In this document: positions 1-8,115 of the stretch, in pieces
How the letters are laid out: each line of letters begins with the position of its first letter
How positions within the stretch are numbered: the first letter of the stretch is position 1
Origin: Phytoactinopolyspora halotolerans
GTDB taxonomy: Bacteria > Actinomycetota > Actinomycetes > Jiangellales > Jiangellaceae
Direction: 5' to 3'
Assembly (NCBI RefSeq): GCF_010550675.1
Contig: NZ_JAAGOA010000011.1
Coordinates: 124,001-188,000, forward strand
Length of the DNA stretch: 64,000 nt
Program-made: the position numbers and the translations under genes
Notes under the pieces: generated by a model
The model's input: the letters and a program-made list of their open reading frames with translations, nothing else
Database searches by the model: none
Told to the model about the DNA's origin: nothing

Positions 1-2
1 AC

Positions 3-617
3 CAGGCGAAACTGCTCGCCGAGGAGGAGCGTGACCGCGCGAGGGCGATCGAGGAGGAACTCGAAGAGACGAAGGCCTCGATCGAGGAGAAGCTCTCCGA
101 GTCCGAGGAGATCCTCGCCGAGCTGGAGGAAGAGGAACGCCAGCGGCTTGAGGAGGAACGTCGCCGCCAGGAAGAGGAGGAGGCGCGCCGCAGGGCTGCC
201 GAAGACGAGAGCCGCGGCGAGGACCGTGACGACGGTTCGGACGACGAGACCGACCCGCCGCCGGTGAGCGGTGATGCGGGCGCCGTCGTGCAGTTCGCAC
301 TCGCCCAGGTCGGCGACATGTACCAGTGGGGAGCCTCGGGGCCGGACCTCTGGGACTGCTCCGGTCTGACGTCGGTGGCGTGGGCGCAGGCCGGTGTCTC
401 GCTGCCGCGTTCGTCCGCGTCGCAGATCAACGTCGGGACGCGGGTGTCGAAGAGCCAGCTGCAGCCGGGCGATCTTGTCTTCTACTACAGCCCGATCAGC
501 CATGTCGCCATCTACATCGGCAACGGCCAGATCGTGCACGCCACCCACCCGGGAAGTCCGGTCAGCGTCGATCCCGTCGACCTGATGCCGTTCGCGGGCG
601 CCAGCCGACCCGGCTGA
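3..617 (+). CDS. NlpC/P60 (C40) peptidoglycan hydrolase, 5' truncated
   Basis: The last 204 residues are visible; the gene begins left of the window. The first ~80 visible residues are a Glu/Arg/Lys-rich heptad-like stretch that reads as a coiled coil, followed by an Asp-rich hinge and a C-terminal NlpC/P60 domain. The catalytic Cys is in WDCSGL and the His in SHVAIYIG, with HATHPG near the end. This coiled-coil plus C40 layout is that of RipA-like D,L-endopeptidases, which cleave peptidoglycan stem peptides during cell separation. A signal peptide would be expected upstream but is outside the window. The gene is followed by a 639-bp spacer and converges on the response regulator. Family assignment is firm; the exact bond cleaved is inferred. 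Confidence 0.93.
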   Translation, partial: QAKLLAEEERDRARAIEEELEETKASIEEKLSESEEILAELEEEERQRLEEERRRQEEEEARRRAAEDESRGEDRDDGSDDETDPPPVSGDAGAVVQFALAQVGDMYQWGASGPDLWDCSGLTSVAWAQAGVSLPRSSASQINVGTRVSKSQLQPGDLVFYYSPISHVAIYIGNGQIVHATHPGSPVSVDPVDLMPFAGASRPG

Positions 618-703
618 TCCGCGACGCAGCCCTTCCGAACGCCGCGCCAGGTGCAGGCGCTCCACGGGCGGCCGACGAGGCGCCGTTACTGAGCCGGTCG
701 CGT

Positions 704-1146
704 GGGGCCGGAGAATTCTCCTCGCTCTCACGCGATCGGCGGGCAGCACGATCAGTCTGGTTGCGTGGTCTGCCGCCGATCGAAGATCGCTCGGAGAAGG
801 TTCTCCGCCCCTCGTCCGTGCGTTGCGGTTCCGGTCTCGGACTGGGTGATATCGGCCACGGACACAGCCGCAGTTGCGCTGATCTCGACCGCTTGAACCG
901 GCTCGAGCGTGCGCACGACGTCGATCGGCAGCGACGTACACCGCTGCCGCCGCGGAGTTCCTGGGGCGAGGCCAAGGCGAGAAGGCCATCGGACCGACCG
1001 AGGCGAGAAGGCGATCGGACCGACCGAGGCGAGGAAACGATGGGGCCGGGGAGATTCGTCGAGCGATCTTCGATCGGCGGCAGACCAACGCAGCCCGTCC
1101 GCGAACCGTCCGCCGATCGCGTGAGAGCGAGACGAACTCCCCGGCC
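704..1146. repeat. Long imperfect inverted repeat between convergent genes
   Basis: A ~90-bp block at about 704-795 recurs in inverted orientation at about 1058-1146. The best-conserved pieces are a 28-base match centred on GATCTTCGATCGGCGGCAGA (766-793 against 1060-1087) and a match around CCGATCGCGTGAGAGCGA (719-741 against 1110-1131). Each block also contains its own smaller dyad (CGATCGGCGG against CCGCCGATCG). It could be a pair of oppositely inserted intergenic repeat units or a large terminator-like structure. Confidence 0.7.
975..1048. repeat. 26-bp tandem repeat, about 2.8 copies
   Basis: Units begin at 975, 1001 and 1027. Each starts AGGCGAGAAGG and ends ATCGGACCGACCG. The first two differ at one base and the third is degenerate and truncated. 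It lies in the loop of the larger inverted repeat. Confidence 0.8.
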
Positions 1147-1256
1147 CACCCAAGCCGACCACAGCCTGTCCGCCCGCCTCGGGCGGCCACGATTGGCGCG
1201 CCCCGAGTGTTGGGAGCGTCCCGTCAGTGCGTCGTTGAGACGCGCGCGCAGGCCGC

Positions 1257-1895
1257 TTAAGGCTCAGTGGTGCTGTCGAGCAGGCCGGCGCGGACCGCGG
1301 CCATGATCGCCTGAGCCCGGTTACCGGCGCCGAGCTTGTCGTACAGCTTCGACACGTGGGTCTTCGTGGTCGACTCGCTGATGTAGAGCTTGCGGGAGAT
1401 GCTCGACACCCCCAGGCCCTCGGCGAGTAGTCCGAGCACTTCGCGTTCACGCCGGGTGAGCTGTGGACCGCTGGGATTGAGCTTGCGATGCATCGCCTCG
1501 GCCAGATCGGCCGCGATGAACGAGGACGGTTTGGCAGCGGCGTGCCGTGCTGCGGCCACCACGTCGTCACTAGGAGCGCTCTTGGGCACGAACGCCGAGG
1601 CTCCGGCGTCCAGGGCAGCGAAGAGTTGGTCATCGCCGGCGTACATGGTCAGGATGACGAGACCGACGTCGGGCCGTGCCGCACGCAGCGCTTGAGCGAG
1701 GTCGAGTCCGCTGCCGTCCGGCAGGCGCACGTCCAGAACGGCGACGTCCGGCTGAGTGGTATCGGCCAGTCGGCGAGCGTCGGCCACGGAGGCAGCCTCA
1801 CCGACTACTTGGAACTCCGAGTCACGCTCGAACGCGCGGCGCAGTCCTTGACGGATAAGCTCGTGATCATCGACCAGCATGACCGTCACTGGCAC
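1257..1895 (-). CDS. NarL/FixJ-type response regulator
   Basis: A 212-residue two-domain regulator. The N-terminal receiver domain has the acidic pair D9-D10 and the phospho-acceptor Asp near residue 55 (VAVLDVRLPDG), with the conserved Lys in FVPKSAPS. The C-terminal LuxR-type helix-turn-helix (LTRREREVLGLLAEG ... SESTTKTHVSKLYDKLG) binds DNA. Its start overlaps the last 29 bases of the upstream histidine kinase, so the two are translated as one unit and are the cognate pair. The signal and regulon cannot be read from sequence. Confidence 0.95.
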   Translation of the reverse strand: MPVTVMLVDDHELIRQGLRRAFERDSEFQVVGEAASVADARRLADTTQPDVAVLDVRLPDGSGLDLAQALRAARPDVGLVILTMYAGDDQLFAALDAGASAFVPKSAPSDDVVAAARHAAAKPSSFIAADLAEAMHRKLNPSGPQLTRREREVLGLLAEGLGVSSISRKLYISESTTKTHVSKLYDKLGAGNRAQAIMAAVRAGLLDSTTEP

Positions 1896-3477
1896 GGATT
1901 AACCCCTCTTCGTAGTCATTTCCCAGGGATACGCTCACGACCGTACCCCCTTCTGGCGCGTCTTCGATCACCAACGTAGCTCCGATACGCCGGGCTCGCT
2001 CCGACATGATGTCCAGCCCGTAGCGGTCGCTCGGGCGTTCTCTCATCCCCGTGCCGTCGTCGGCGACGCGAATGTGAGCCGATGGTGGGTTCACACTGAC
2101 GGTGACCCACAGATTACGGGCTTTTGCGTGCTTACGCACGTTGGTGATGGCTTCTTGGCCGATTCGTAGCAGTTCGGCTTCGACCTCGGGGCGGAGCCGC
2201 TCCTGGCCCTCCTGGTTGACCAGGTGGACGTTGAGCCGCGCCTGGGCGCCGATCTGCCGGGCATATCCGGACAGCGTCTCGCCGAGCCCGGCGTCGCGAT
2301 CCAGATCGCTGCGGAGGTCGAACACGGAATGGCGCAGCTCGGTCACGATCCGGGTGAGCTCTCGACGCAGAGTCGTGGCGAGCGACGCGGCGTCGGCGTT
2401 GGTGGTACGTGCCAGTAGATCGTCGACCAGGTAACCGAGGGAGGCGAGTTCCTGGGCGATGCCGTCATGGATCTCTCGAGCCAGCCGCTGCCGCTCTTCG
2501 CGGGTGGCCAGTTCGCGCACCTCGTCGAACAGCAGCGCGGTCTCCAGCCGGACCGCCCCCTCGTCCGTGGATCGGGCCAGTTCGGCCAGCTCGTCCGAGG
2601 ACACCTGCTCCGGTACGTCCGCGACGACCGCGCCGATCGTGCGGGATCCGACCCGTAGCGGGAGCACGACCCGGTACCCGCGTCTGCCTGCCGGGGCCCA
2701 GGCCGGCACCTCGTTGGTCCAGGCGTCCAATACGACCGGGTCTTTCTCCGCGCCGACCAGCCAGCCGTCGTCGTCGCCGCGCCTGGCAAGCGGGAACAGC
2801 ACGCCCCCGTCGCGGCGGACCAGCAACGCGGACCGGCGGACGTCGATATGGGAGGCGACGTGGTCGAGGATTCCCTCGGCCAGAGTCATCGGATCCAGCC
2901 CGCCGGACAGCCGCCGGGAGACCACACGCAGTTCGGACAGCAGCCGGTAGGCGGCGGCGTAGCGCTCGCCGTCGGCCACGTGCACGTTCTCCTGGCGCAG
3001 CAGCCACGCTCCGATGGCGCCGGTGACGAAGACGATCACCAGCCAGGCGGCCAGGCTTCCGGCGGACGTGCCGTTCAGCAGGGCGTTCCGGGCGAGGATG
3101 TCGCCGGCGGCCATGCCCATGCCGGCGATGATCGTGGCGAGAATCGCTCCCGCCGCGCCACCGGCAAGACCGCCGGCGAACGCCGGCAGCAGGAGGTACG
3201 GCAGCGCCAGGTAGGCGTCTGGGAAGCCGAGCCCGATCACGATCGAGGCCAGCCCCATCTCGGCGGCCGCGCGCAACCGCGAGGGCGGCATGACGCGCTC
3301 GGCGATGGCCGCGGCCAATGCGACGAGTGCTAGCGCGCCGAGCCACCACCAGTCGTCGACGAAACTCCGCGCCGAACCGGTAAGGGCCACGACCAGGGCG
3401 AGCATGCCAGGGCGGGCCACCGCGAGCGCGCGCCAGTGGCGTTGCGCCGCAGCAGGATCAGACGTCAGGACGCTCAC
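1867..3477 (-). CDS. Membrane sensor histidine kinase, HisKA_3 (NarL/DesK) type
   Basis: A 536-residue kinase. The first ~165 residues hold several hydrophobic helices, including a Gly/Ala-rich MASE-like membrane block. A GAF-like sensor segment follows (about 180-320), then the HisKA_3 dimerisation box with the phospho-accepting His near residue 336 (REIHDGIAQELASLG). The C-terminal HATPase_c domain has its N box (EAITNVRKHAKA) and G boxes (DDGTGM, GLDIMSERA). It phosphorylates the response regulator encoded immediately downstream, whose start lies inside this gene. GTG at 3477 is the natural start. The membrane and GAF regions imply a diffusible or membrane signal; which one is unknown. Confidence 0.94.
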   Translation of the reverse strand: MSVLTSDPAAAQRHWRALAVARPGMLALVVALTGSARSFVDDWWWLGALALVALAAAIAERVMPPSRLRAAAEMGLASIVIGLGFPDAYLALPYLLLPAFAGGLAGGAAGAILATIIAGMGMAAGDILARNALLNGTSAGSLAAWLVIVFVTGAIGAWLLRQENVHVADGERYAAAYRLLSELRVVSRRLSGGLDPMTLAEGILDHVASHIDVRRSALLVRRDGGVLFPLARRGDDDGWLVGAEKDPVVLDAWTNEVPAWAPAGRRGYRVVLPLRVGSRTIGAVVADVPEQVSSDELAELARSTDEGAVRLETALLFDEVRELATREERQRLAREIHDGIAQELASLGYLVDDLLARTTNADAASLATTLRRELTRIVTELRHSVFDLRSDLDRDAGLGETLSGYARQIGAQARLNVHLVNQEGQERLRPEVEAELLRIGQEAITNVRKHAKARNLWVTVSVNPPSAHIRVADDGTGMRERPSDRYGLDIMSERARRIGATLVIEDAPEGGTVVSVSLGNDYEEGLIRASDGHAGR

Positions 3478-3664
3478 AACGGATAAGTTTGCCCTATGAG
3501 ATCAAAAATGGCGTGTTGAAGCAGATCTTGAACGCATTGTCCATGGTCATGCGTGGGTGCGCAACACAGCGCGACCGAATGTATCGGATTTGCGACCATT
3601 GCTCCGGGTTGGCGGCAGAGCTGTCACGGGTGAGCGCGACCGCGTGTGGTGGTGAGAACGAGCA

Positions 3665-4627
3665 ATGAGCTTAGGCCGGCGTTGGTCCGTCGATGTGATG
3701 GACGACAGCTTCATCGTCGCCGAGCCGGCGATCGTGCGGCGGTACATCGCCGACCCCGGACTGTGGCGCACCTGGTGGCCCCGGCTGACGCTCACCGTCA
3801 GCGAGGATAGGGGCACTGAGGGTCTGCGTTGGGATGTCCAGGGCGAGCTGACCGGCACCGCGGAGATCTGGCTGGAGACCTGGCACGACGGCGTACTGGT
3901 GCACTGGTTTCTGCGGGCGGACCCGGACCGCGTCCGCCGGCGCGGTTTCCGGCGGCCGGACGCGGCCTGGCTCCGCGAGCACTACGTGCGTTCGTTCAAG
4001 AGCCGTGTCCATGCGCTCAAGGACAGTCTCGAGGCCGGCCGGGAAATCGGGACGCCCCGCATCCGTCCGACCGGCGCGCGCGAGCGGCCTCGGAAACCGT
4101 CCGCGGACAAGCCATCGACGGCAGCAACTGCGCACCCACCCCTAGCCGAGACCCTCGGGGCAACCACTAAGGTTGAGCGCATGGCTGCACAGACCACGTC
4201 GAGCATCACGGTGGATGCGCCCGCGTCCGCTGTCATGGCCGTGATCGCCGACCTCGAGGCCTACCCGGAGTGGACCACGTCGGTTCGCCGGGTCGACGTA
4301 CTCGGTACGCATCCGGACGGCCGCCCGAGCCAGGGACGGTTCGTCCTGGATGCCGGCCCCATCAAGGACACCTACACGCTGGCCTATGAGTGGCACGGCG
4401 ACGACGAGGTGCGGTGGAGCCTGGTGGAGGGGTCGCTGATCAAGGCGCTGGAGGGTTCCTACCGGCTGGACGAGGCGGCCGCAGGAAAGACCGAAGTGAC
4501 CTATCAGCTCACCGTGGATGTGGCGATTCCCATGTTGGGGCTGATGAAGCGCAAGGCGGAGAAGGTCATCATCGATACGGCTCTGAAGGAGCTGAAGAAG
4601 CGGGTGGAGAGCAGGTCGGCGGCGTGA
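3665..4627 (+). CDS. Tandem SRPBCC-domain protein (possible fusion of two genes)
   Basis: An uninterrupted 320-codon frame with two SRPBCC (START-like, polyketide cyclase/dehydrase) domains. Domain 1 spans about 1-130 (MSLGRRWSVDVMDDSF onward). A Pro/Arg/Ala-rich linker without recognisable domain covers ~130-172, and domain 2 begins at an internal ATG at 4181 (MAAQTTSSITVDAPASAVM). Such domains form hydrophobic ligand-binding cavities, but no ligand can be inferred. The internal ATG sits 7 nt after TAAGGT, the spacing seen at other probable leaderless starts here, so domain 2 is probably also made alone as a 148-residue protein. It overlaps the downstream glucokinase by 4 bases (GTGA), indicating coupling. 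Confidence 0.8.
   Translation: MSLGRRWSVDVMDDSFIVAEPAIVRRYIADPGLWRTWWPRLTLTVSEDRGTEGLRWDVQGELTGTAEIWLETWHDGVLVHWFLRADPDRVRRRGFRRPDAAWLREHYVRSFKSRVHALKDSLEAGREIGTPRIRPTGARERPRKPSADKPSTAATAHPPLAETLGATTKVERMAAQTTSSITVDAPASAVMAVIADLEAYPEWTTSVRRVDVLGTHPDGRPSQGRFVLDAGPIKDTYTLAYEWHGDDEVRWSLVEGSLIKALEGSYRLDEAAAGKTEVTYQLTVDVAIPMLGLMKRKAEKVIIDTALKELKKRVESRSAA
4168..4173 (+). promoter_or_regulatory. Candidate -10 for internal leaderless start of second SRPBCC domain
   Basis: TAAGGT lies exactly 7 nt before the in-frame ATG at 4181, matching the hexamer-to-start spacing at several other genes in the window. Confidence 0.45.
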
Positions 4628-5574
4628 CGTACAGCATCGGTGTCGACGTCGGCGGGACCAAGATCGCGGCCGGCGTCGTCGATGAGAAGGGCGCGATCGT
4701 CGCACGCACGCGGCGGGACACACCGTCTCGGGACGTGGCCGGCATCGTCGGCGCGATCGTCGCGGTGACCCGTGAGCTGGCGGCCGACCATGACGTAGAT
4801 GTCGTCGGCGTGGGTTGTGCCGGCTTCATCGACGCGGGCCGCTCGCGGGTCATGTTCGCGCCGAACCTGGCCTGGCGGGATCTCCCGCTCCGGGACGACG
4901 TCGGCGCGGCGACCGGCCTTCCGGTGGTGGTCGAGAACGACGCGAACGCGGCGGCGTGGGGCGAGTTCCGCTTCGGTGCGGCCGAGGACGTCGACGACAT
5001 GGTGCTGCTCACCGTCGGAACCGGTGTGGGCGGCGCGGTCATCCTCGACGGCGAGCTGCACCGTGGCGCCAACGGCATCGCGGGGGAGCTCGGCCACATG
5101 CGACTGGTCCCGGACGGCCAGTACTGCGGCTGTGGCTTGCGTGGTTGCGTCGAGGCGTATGCCAGTGGAACGGCGCTGGTGCGCAACGCCCGGGCGGCCG
5201 CCCAGGGGTCGGCGGCGTTCCCCGGTTCACCGGAGCGCCTGCTGGACCTGGCGGGCGGTGATGCGCAGGCGATCACCGGGCCGATGGTGACACAGGCCGC
5301 ACAGGACGGTGACCCGCTGGCACGGCACCTGATCGCCGAACTCGCCGGCTGGCTCGGCGCGGCGATGGGATCCTTCGTCTCCATCTTCGATCCGGGCGCG
5401 TTCGTGATCGGCGGCGGGGTGGCCGACGCCGGCGAGCTGCTGCTGGAGCCGGCGCAAGAGGCCCTGTGGCGCAACATCACCGGGGGGACACACCGGCCGT
5501 TCGCGACGGTCCGGCTGGCCACCCTGGGCAACGATGCCGGCATCGTCGGCGCCGCGGACCTGGCGCGCATCTAG
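4624..5574 (+). CDS. ROK-family glucokinase
   Basis: A 316-residue ROK-family sugar kinase, the usual actinobacterial glucokinase that phosphorylates glucose with ATP. The N-terminal phosphate-binding motif is DVGGTK (8-13). The substrate/catalytic region is VVENDANAAAWGE, the ATP loop is TVGTGVGGAVI, and the ROK zinc motif is CGCGLRGCVEAY with the preceding GELGHM. The GTG at 4624 overlaps the previous stop as GTGA, so it is coupled to the SRPBCC gene. In streptomycetes glucokinase also has a role in carbon catabolite control. Specificity for glucose over other hexoses is inferred from family and context. Confidence 0.93.
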   Translation: MTYSIGVDVGGTKIAAGVVDEKGAIVARTRRDTPSRDVAGIVGAIVAVTRELAADHDVDVVGVGCAGFIDAGRSRVMFAPNLAWRDLPLRDDVGAATGLPVVVENDANAAAWGEFRFGAAEDVDDMVLLTVGTGVGGAVILDGELHRGANGIAGELGHMRLVPDGQYCGCGLRGCVEAYASGTALVRNARAAAQGSAAFPGSPERLLDLAGGDAQAITGPMVTQAAQDGDPLARHLIAELAGWLGAAMGSFVSIFDPGAFVIGGGVADAGELLLEPAQEALWRNITGGTHRPFATVRLATLGNDAGIVGAADLARI

Positions 5575-5617
5575 GTCCCGAGTACTTCAGGTGAAGTCTT
5601 CACCGATAGGTGGGTCG

Positions 5618-6427
5618 ATGGCAGCACAGAGAGACGACGACCCGGCGAGCGACGCCGGCCCGGCGACGGTCCGGCTGCGGCTCGTCAGCTACAACGTGCA
5701 CGGCTTCAAGCGGGATGCCGCGGCCGTGGCCGCGGTGCTGCGGGAGCTCGACCCGGATGTGGTGTGTCTGCAGGAGGCGCCGTCCAGGCTGGCCTGGCGC
5801 GGCAAGTGCGCGGCGCTGGCCCGCCGTGCCGAGCTGCTCTATGCGGGCGGGGGCGGGACCAGCGCGGGAACGGCCCTCTACACGGCGGTACGGGTGGACG
5901 TGCATGATCGGCAGGAGCACCTGCTGCGCAGAACGCCCGGGTTGCGCCGGCGTGGGGTGGTGATGGCGGCGCTCGGGAAGGGGCCCGTCCGGTTCGCCGT
6001 CGCATCGGTCCAGCTCGGCGTGGACGCCGGTGAGCGAGCCCGGCACCTGACCGAGATCACCGGCCTGTTCAACCGGGTGATCCGCGCCCCGGGCAGTGCG
6101 GCGGCGATGCTGGCCGAGCCGGAGAGCGACGTCGGGCGGATCACCCGGCCGGTGGGCGCGGGTCCGTTGCCCGCCGCCATCATCGCCGGAGACCTCAACG
6201 AGGCGCCGTCGGCGGCCACCTGGAGCCGGCTCGCGTCCCAGTACACGGACTTGGGCGCCGCGGACGCCGTGCCGACGTATCCGGTGGATCAGCCGCGCGA
6301 ACGCCGCGACGCGGTGTTCGCGCGGGGAGCGGTCGAGCTCATCTCCTACGAGGTCGTCGACTCTCCGGCGGTGCGGGCGGCCAGCGACCATCGTCCGGTC
6401 GTGACTGACCTGCAGCTCTCCCTCTGA
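5618..6427 (+). CDS. Endonuclease/exonuclease/phosphatase-family protein
   Basis: A 269-residue EEP-fold protein. Signature pieces are LRLVSYNVHGF (N-terminal Asn), DVVCLQEAPS (metal-binding Glu), IIAGDLNEAPS (Asp/Asn catalytic pair) and ASDHRPVVTDL (C-terminal Asp-His). These mark a metal-dependent phosphodiesterase acting on nucleic acid, phospholipid or a small phosphodiester. The start ATG at 5618 is preceded by AGGTGGG, a good ribosome site; longer in-frame extensions lack one. It follows glucokinase by 43 bp on the same strand and converges on the next gene. No signal peptide is visible, so it should be cytoplasmic. Confidence 0.9.
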   Translation: MAAQRDDDPASDAGPATVRLRLVSYNVHGFKRDAAAVAAVLRELDPDVVCLQEAPSRLAWRGKCAALARRAELLYAGGGGTSAGTALYTAVRVDVHDRQEHLLRRTPGLRRRGVVMAALGKGPVRFAVASVQLGVDAGERARHLTEITGLFNRVIRAPGSAAAMLAEPESDVGRITRPVGAGPLPAAIIAGDLNEAPSAATWSRLASQYTDLGAADAVPTYPVDQPRERRDAVFARGAVELISYEVVDSPAVRAASDHRPVVTDLQLSL

Positions 6428-6443
6428 GCGAGCGGAGGCGGGG

Positions 6444-7085
6444 TCAGACGACGGCCCCGTTGTCCGGGTCGTGCGGGTTGCGGCCACGCATCCGAGCGAC
6501 GAGCGTGACGAATCCGGCGACGAATCCGCCGACCAAAAGGACCATGAACTCATCCGGCGGGGACCAGCCGGCGATCGTGGCGAGCAACAGGGCAGGCGGT
6601 GGTGCGAGCAGCCCGGTCCATGCCCAGCGGGTGATCCGATCGCCGCGGGGGATCGGCGGCGGGATCGGCGGAACGAAATGATCGTCGCCGGAGTCTCCGT
6701 CGCCGGAGCCGGGGTCACCGGGGTCGGCGTTTCCGGAAGCGGGCATGTGCCGAGTGGAACCCGTGGCGTCCGCACGGGACGCATCCGCTCCGCGGCCGCT
6801 CCAGGACGGATGTTCCAGCGTGTCCGAGCCGCCGCCGCTGGATGAGGACCGGTCGGCGCTGTACGGATCGCTGTCGTACGCGTCACTGTCGTACGGATCG
6901 CTGTCGTACGCGTCACTGTCGTGCGGGCCTGAGCCGTACGGATCGGCGTCGCCGTACGGCGAGTCGTCGGGATCGATGTCCTCCGCCGCCGGCCAGCGCC
7001 GGGTGCCGTCGTCGGGTTCCGGCTCGGCATGGAACGTGTCGACCAGCTCGGCCCAGGCCTGCTCGTCATCGCGGCCGGTGCTCAT
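6444..7085 (-). CDS. Asp-rich repeat protein with C-terminal membrane segment
   Basis: A 213-residue protein of unknown function. Residues ~35-75 consist of repeated Asp-Ser-Asp/Tyr units (YDSDPYDSDAYDSD), followed by a Ser/Gly-rich region and a Pro stretch (PPIPPPIPRGD). The C-terminal third has two hydrophobic helices (about 150-170 and 178-198) followed by a positively charged tail. It looks like a small membrane protein with a long acidic disordered N-terminus. Its ATG overlaps the upstream esterase stop by 4 bases, so the two form an operon. Similar short proteins occur beside esterase genes in related actinobacteria, but no role is established. Confidence 0.75.
   Translation of the reverse strand: MSTGRDDEQAWAELVDTFHAEPEPDDGTRRWPAAEDIDPDDSPYGDADPYGSGPHDSDAYDSDPYDSDAYDSDPYSADRSSSSGGGSDTLEHPSWSGRGADASRADATGSTRHMPASGNADPGDPGSGDGDSGDDHFVPPIPPPIPRGDRITRWAWTGLLAPPPALLLATIAGWSPPDEFMVLLVGGFVAGFVTLVARMRGRNPHDPDNGAVV
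6860..6925. repeat. 30-bp in-gene tandem repeat
   Basis: The unit beginning CTGTCGTACGCGTCACTGTC occupies 6871-6900 and recurs from 6901, with a partial copy upstream. It encodes the (Y/D)SD(P/A) repeat of the acidic N-terminus on the minus strand, so copy-number variation would change protein length without frameshift. Confidence 0.75.
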
Positions 7086-7885
7086 CGGCGGACCTCACCC
7101 CTTCCGGTGTCGCTGTTCGGCTGTGCGCCCGTTTTCGCGCGCTGGTTGACGCGTTCGATGAACTCGGCGCTTCGCGTGAAGATCGTGTCCGCGTCGTAAT
7201 CCAGGGTGGCGACGTGGTAGCTGCGATGGAGCACGACCTCGGTGACGTCCGCCGACGAGACGCCGTCGATGATCAGCGGCGCTCCCGAACCATCCACGAC
7301 GTGGTCGGTGGCGCTGCGGAACATCAGCAGTGGCTGAGTGACTGCGGGCAGATCGCGCACGACGACCTTCCACAGGTGGGTCAGCGAATGCAGCGCACGA
7401 AGCGGGGTCCGGGGGTAGGCGTGCTCGTCCTGGCCCGGCTTGGCGATGTCGTTGCCCAGGCCGGCGAGCGAGGGCACGACGTACTGAAGCAAGGGCAGCG
7501 CGCGCAGCCGCCGATCGGCACTGGCGACGGAGGGGTTCACCAGCACCAGAGCCGATACCGCGGACGGATGCACCTGGGCGAGCCTCAACGCCAGGCCACC
7601 GCCCATGGACAGGCCGGCCACGACCACGGAATCGCACCGTTCGTCCAGCCGCAGTAGCGCGTTCTCCACCGCCGCGAACCAGTCGGGCCAGCGGGTGAGA
7701 TTCATCTCGCGCCAGGACGTACCGTGGCCGGGAAGGAGCGGGACGTGCACGGTATGTCCGGCCGCCGCCAGCTGTTCCGCCCATGGCCGCATCGACGCGG
7801 GAGATCCGGTGAATCCGTGACACAGCAGGACGCCGGTGGGACCGCCGTCGCGGAAAAACGGAGCGGCGGCCGACGGTGCGTGCAT
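7082..7885 (-). CDS. Alpha/beta-hydrolase, Est30/monoacylglycerol-lipase-like carboxylesterase
   Basis: A 267-residue esterase from ATG 7885 (MHAPSAAAPFF). The frame stays open upstream, but that part is a repetitive RHPVGSHPVG tract encoded by a tandem repeat and is unlikely to be translated. The oxyanion-hole motif is VLLCHGFTGSP, the nucleophile Ser is in VVAGLSMGGG, the Asp is in RSATDHVV, and the His is in RSYHVATLD. This set is typical of Est30-type carboxylesterases, which hydrolyse medium-chain esters. It is probably cytosolic. It overlaps the acidic membrane-protein gene by 4 bases (ATGA) and is the first gene of that operon. Substrate is not known. Confidence 0.92.
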   Translation of the reverse strand: MHAPSAAAPFFRDGGPTGVLLCHGFTGSPASMRPWAEQLAAAGHTVHVPLLPGHGTSWREMNLTRWPDWFAAVENALLRLDERCDSVVVAGLSMGGGLALRLAQVHPSAVSALVLVNPSVASADRRLRALPLLQYVVPSLAGLGNDIAKPGQDEHAYPRTPLRALHSLTHLWKVVVRDLPAVTQPLLMFRSATDHVVDGSGAPLIIDGVSSADVTEVVLHRSYHVATLDYDADTIFTRSAEFIERVNQRAKTGAQPNSDTGRGEVRR

Positions 7886-7963
7886 GCCCCCATCATCCCA
7901 CGGAACCCGGCTCGCGTGCCCGGCCGGATCTCGGCGGCGTGATACCGCACCGGATACCGTGGC

Positions 7964-8037
7964 CGGATGGCTGCCGACCGGATGGCTGCCGACCGGATGC
8001 CGGCCGACCGGATGCCGGCCACCTGATGTCGGCCGCC
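7964..8037. repeat. 15-bp tandem repeat upstream of plsC-like gene
   Basis: Units beginning at 7964, 7979, 7994 and 8009 read CGGATGGCTGCCGAC (twice) then CGGATGCCGGCCGAC with drift, followed by a decayed copy. It lies in the divergent spacer between the esterase and the acyltransferase. Confidence 0.8.
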
Positions 8038-8102
8038 TGGTGCCACGTGCGTGGGCTGACATCCGCGCGTGGAGGTGGGCGCGCGTTCCCGGCTTCACGT
8101 TG

Positions 8103-8108
8103 TAGTGT
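8103..8108 (+). promoter_or_regulatory. -10 hexamer of probable leaderless acyltransferase promoter
   Basis: TAGTGT is followed by 7 nt and then the GTG start at 8116. No ribosome-binding sequence is visible, so transcription probably begins at the start codon. Confidence 0.5.
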
Positions 8109-8115
8109 TCGCTTC

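Larger units (their letters stand above)
618..1256. other. 639-bp intergenic spacer with inverted and tandem repeats
   Basis: No convincing gene lies between the NlpC/P60 gene and the response regulator, which converge here. Open frames on both strands through this region are low-complexity Arg/Ser-rich and look like GC-driven artefacts. The spacer holds a long imperfect inverted repeat and a 26-bp tandem repeat, listed separately. Confidence 0.6.

Noticed and set aside
326-1306. Long plus-strand frame through the NlpC/P60 gene end and the spacer
   Set aside because: It overlaps a confident gene in another frame, is Arg-rich low complexity and has no ribosome site or motif.
752-1633. Long minus-strand frame overlapping the response regulator
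   Set aside because: Its C-terminal part lies in repeats and its N-terminal part is a shadow of the regulator's HTH region.
4504-5570. Long minus-strand frames over glucokinase
   Set aside because: Typical GC-rich antisense shadows; the plus strand has clear ROK motifs.
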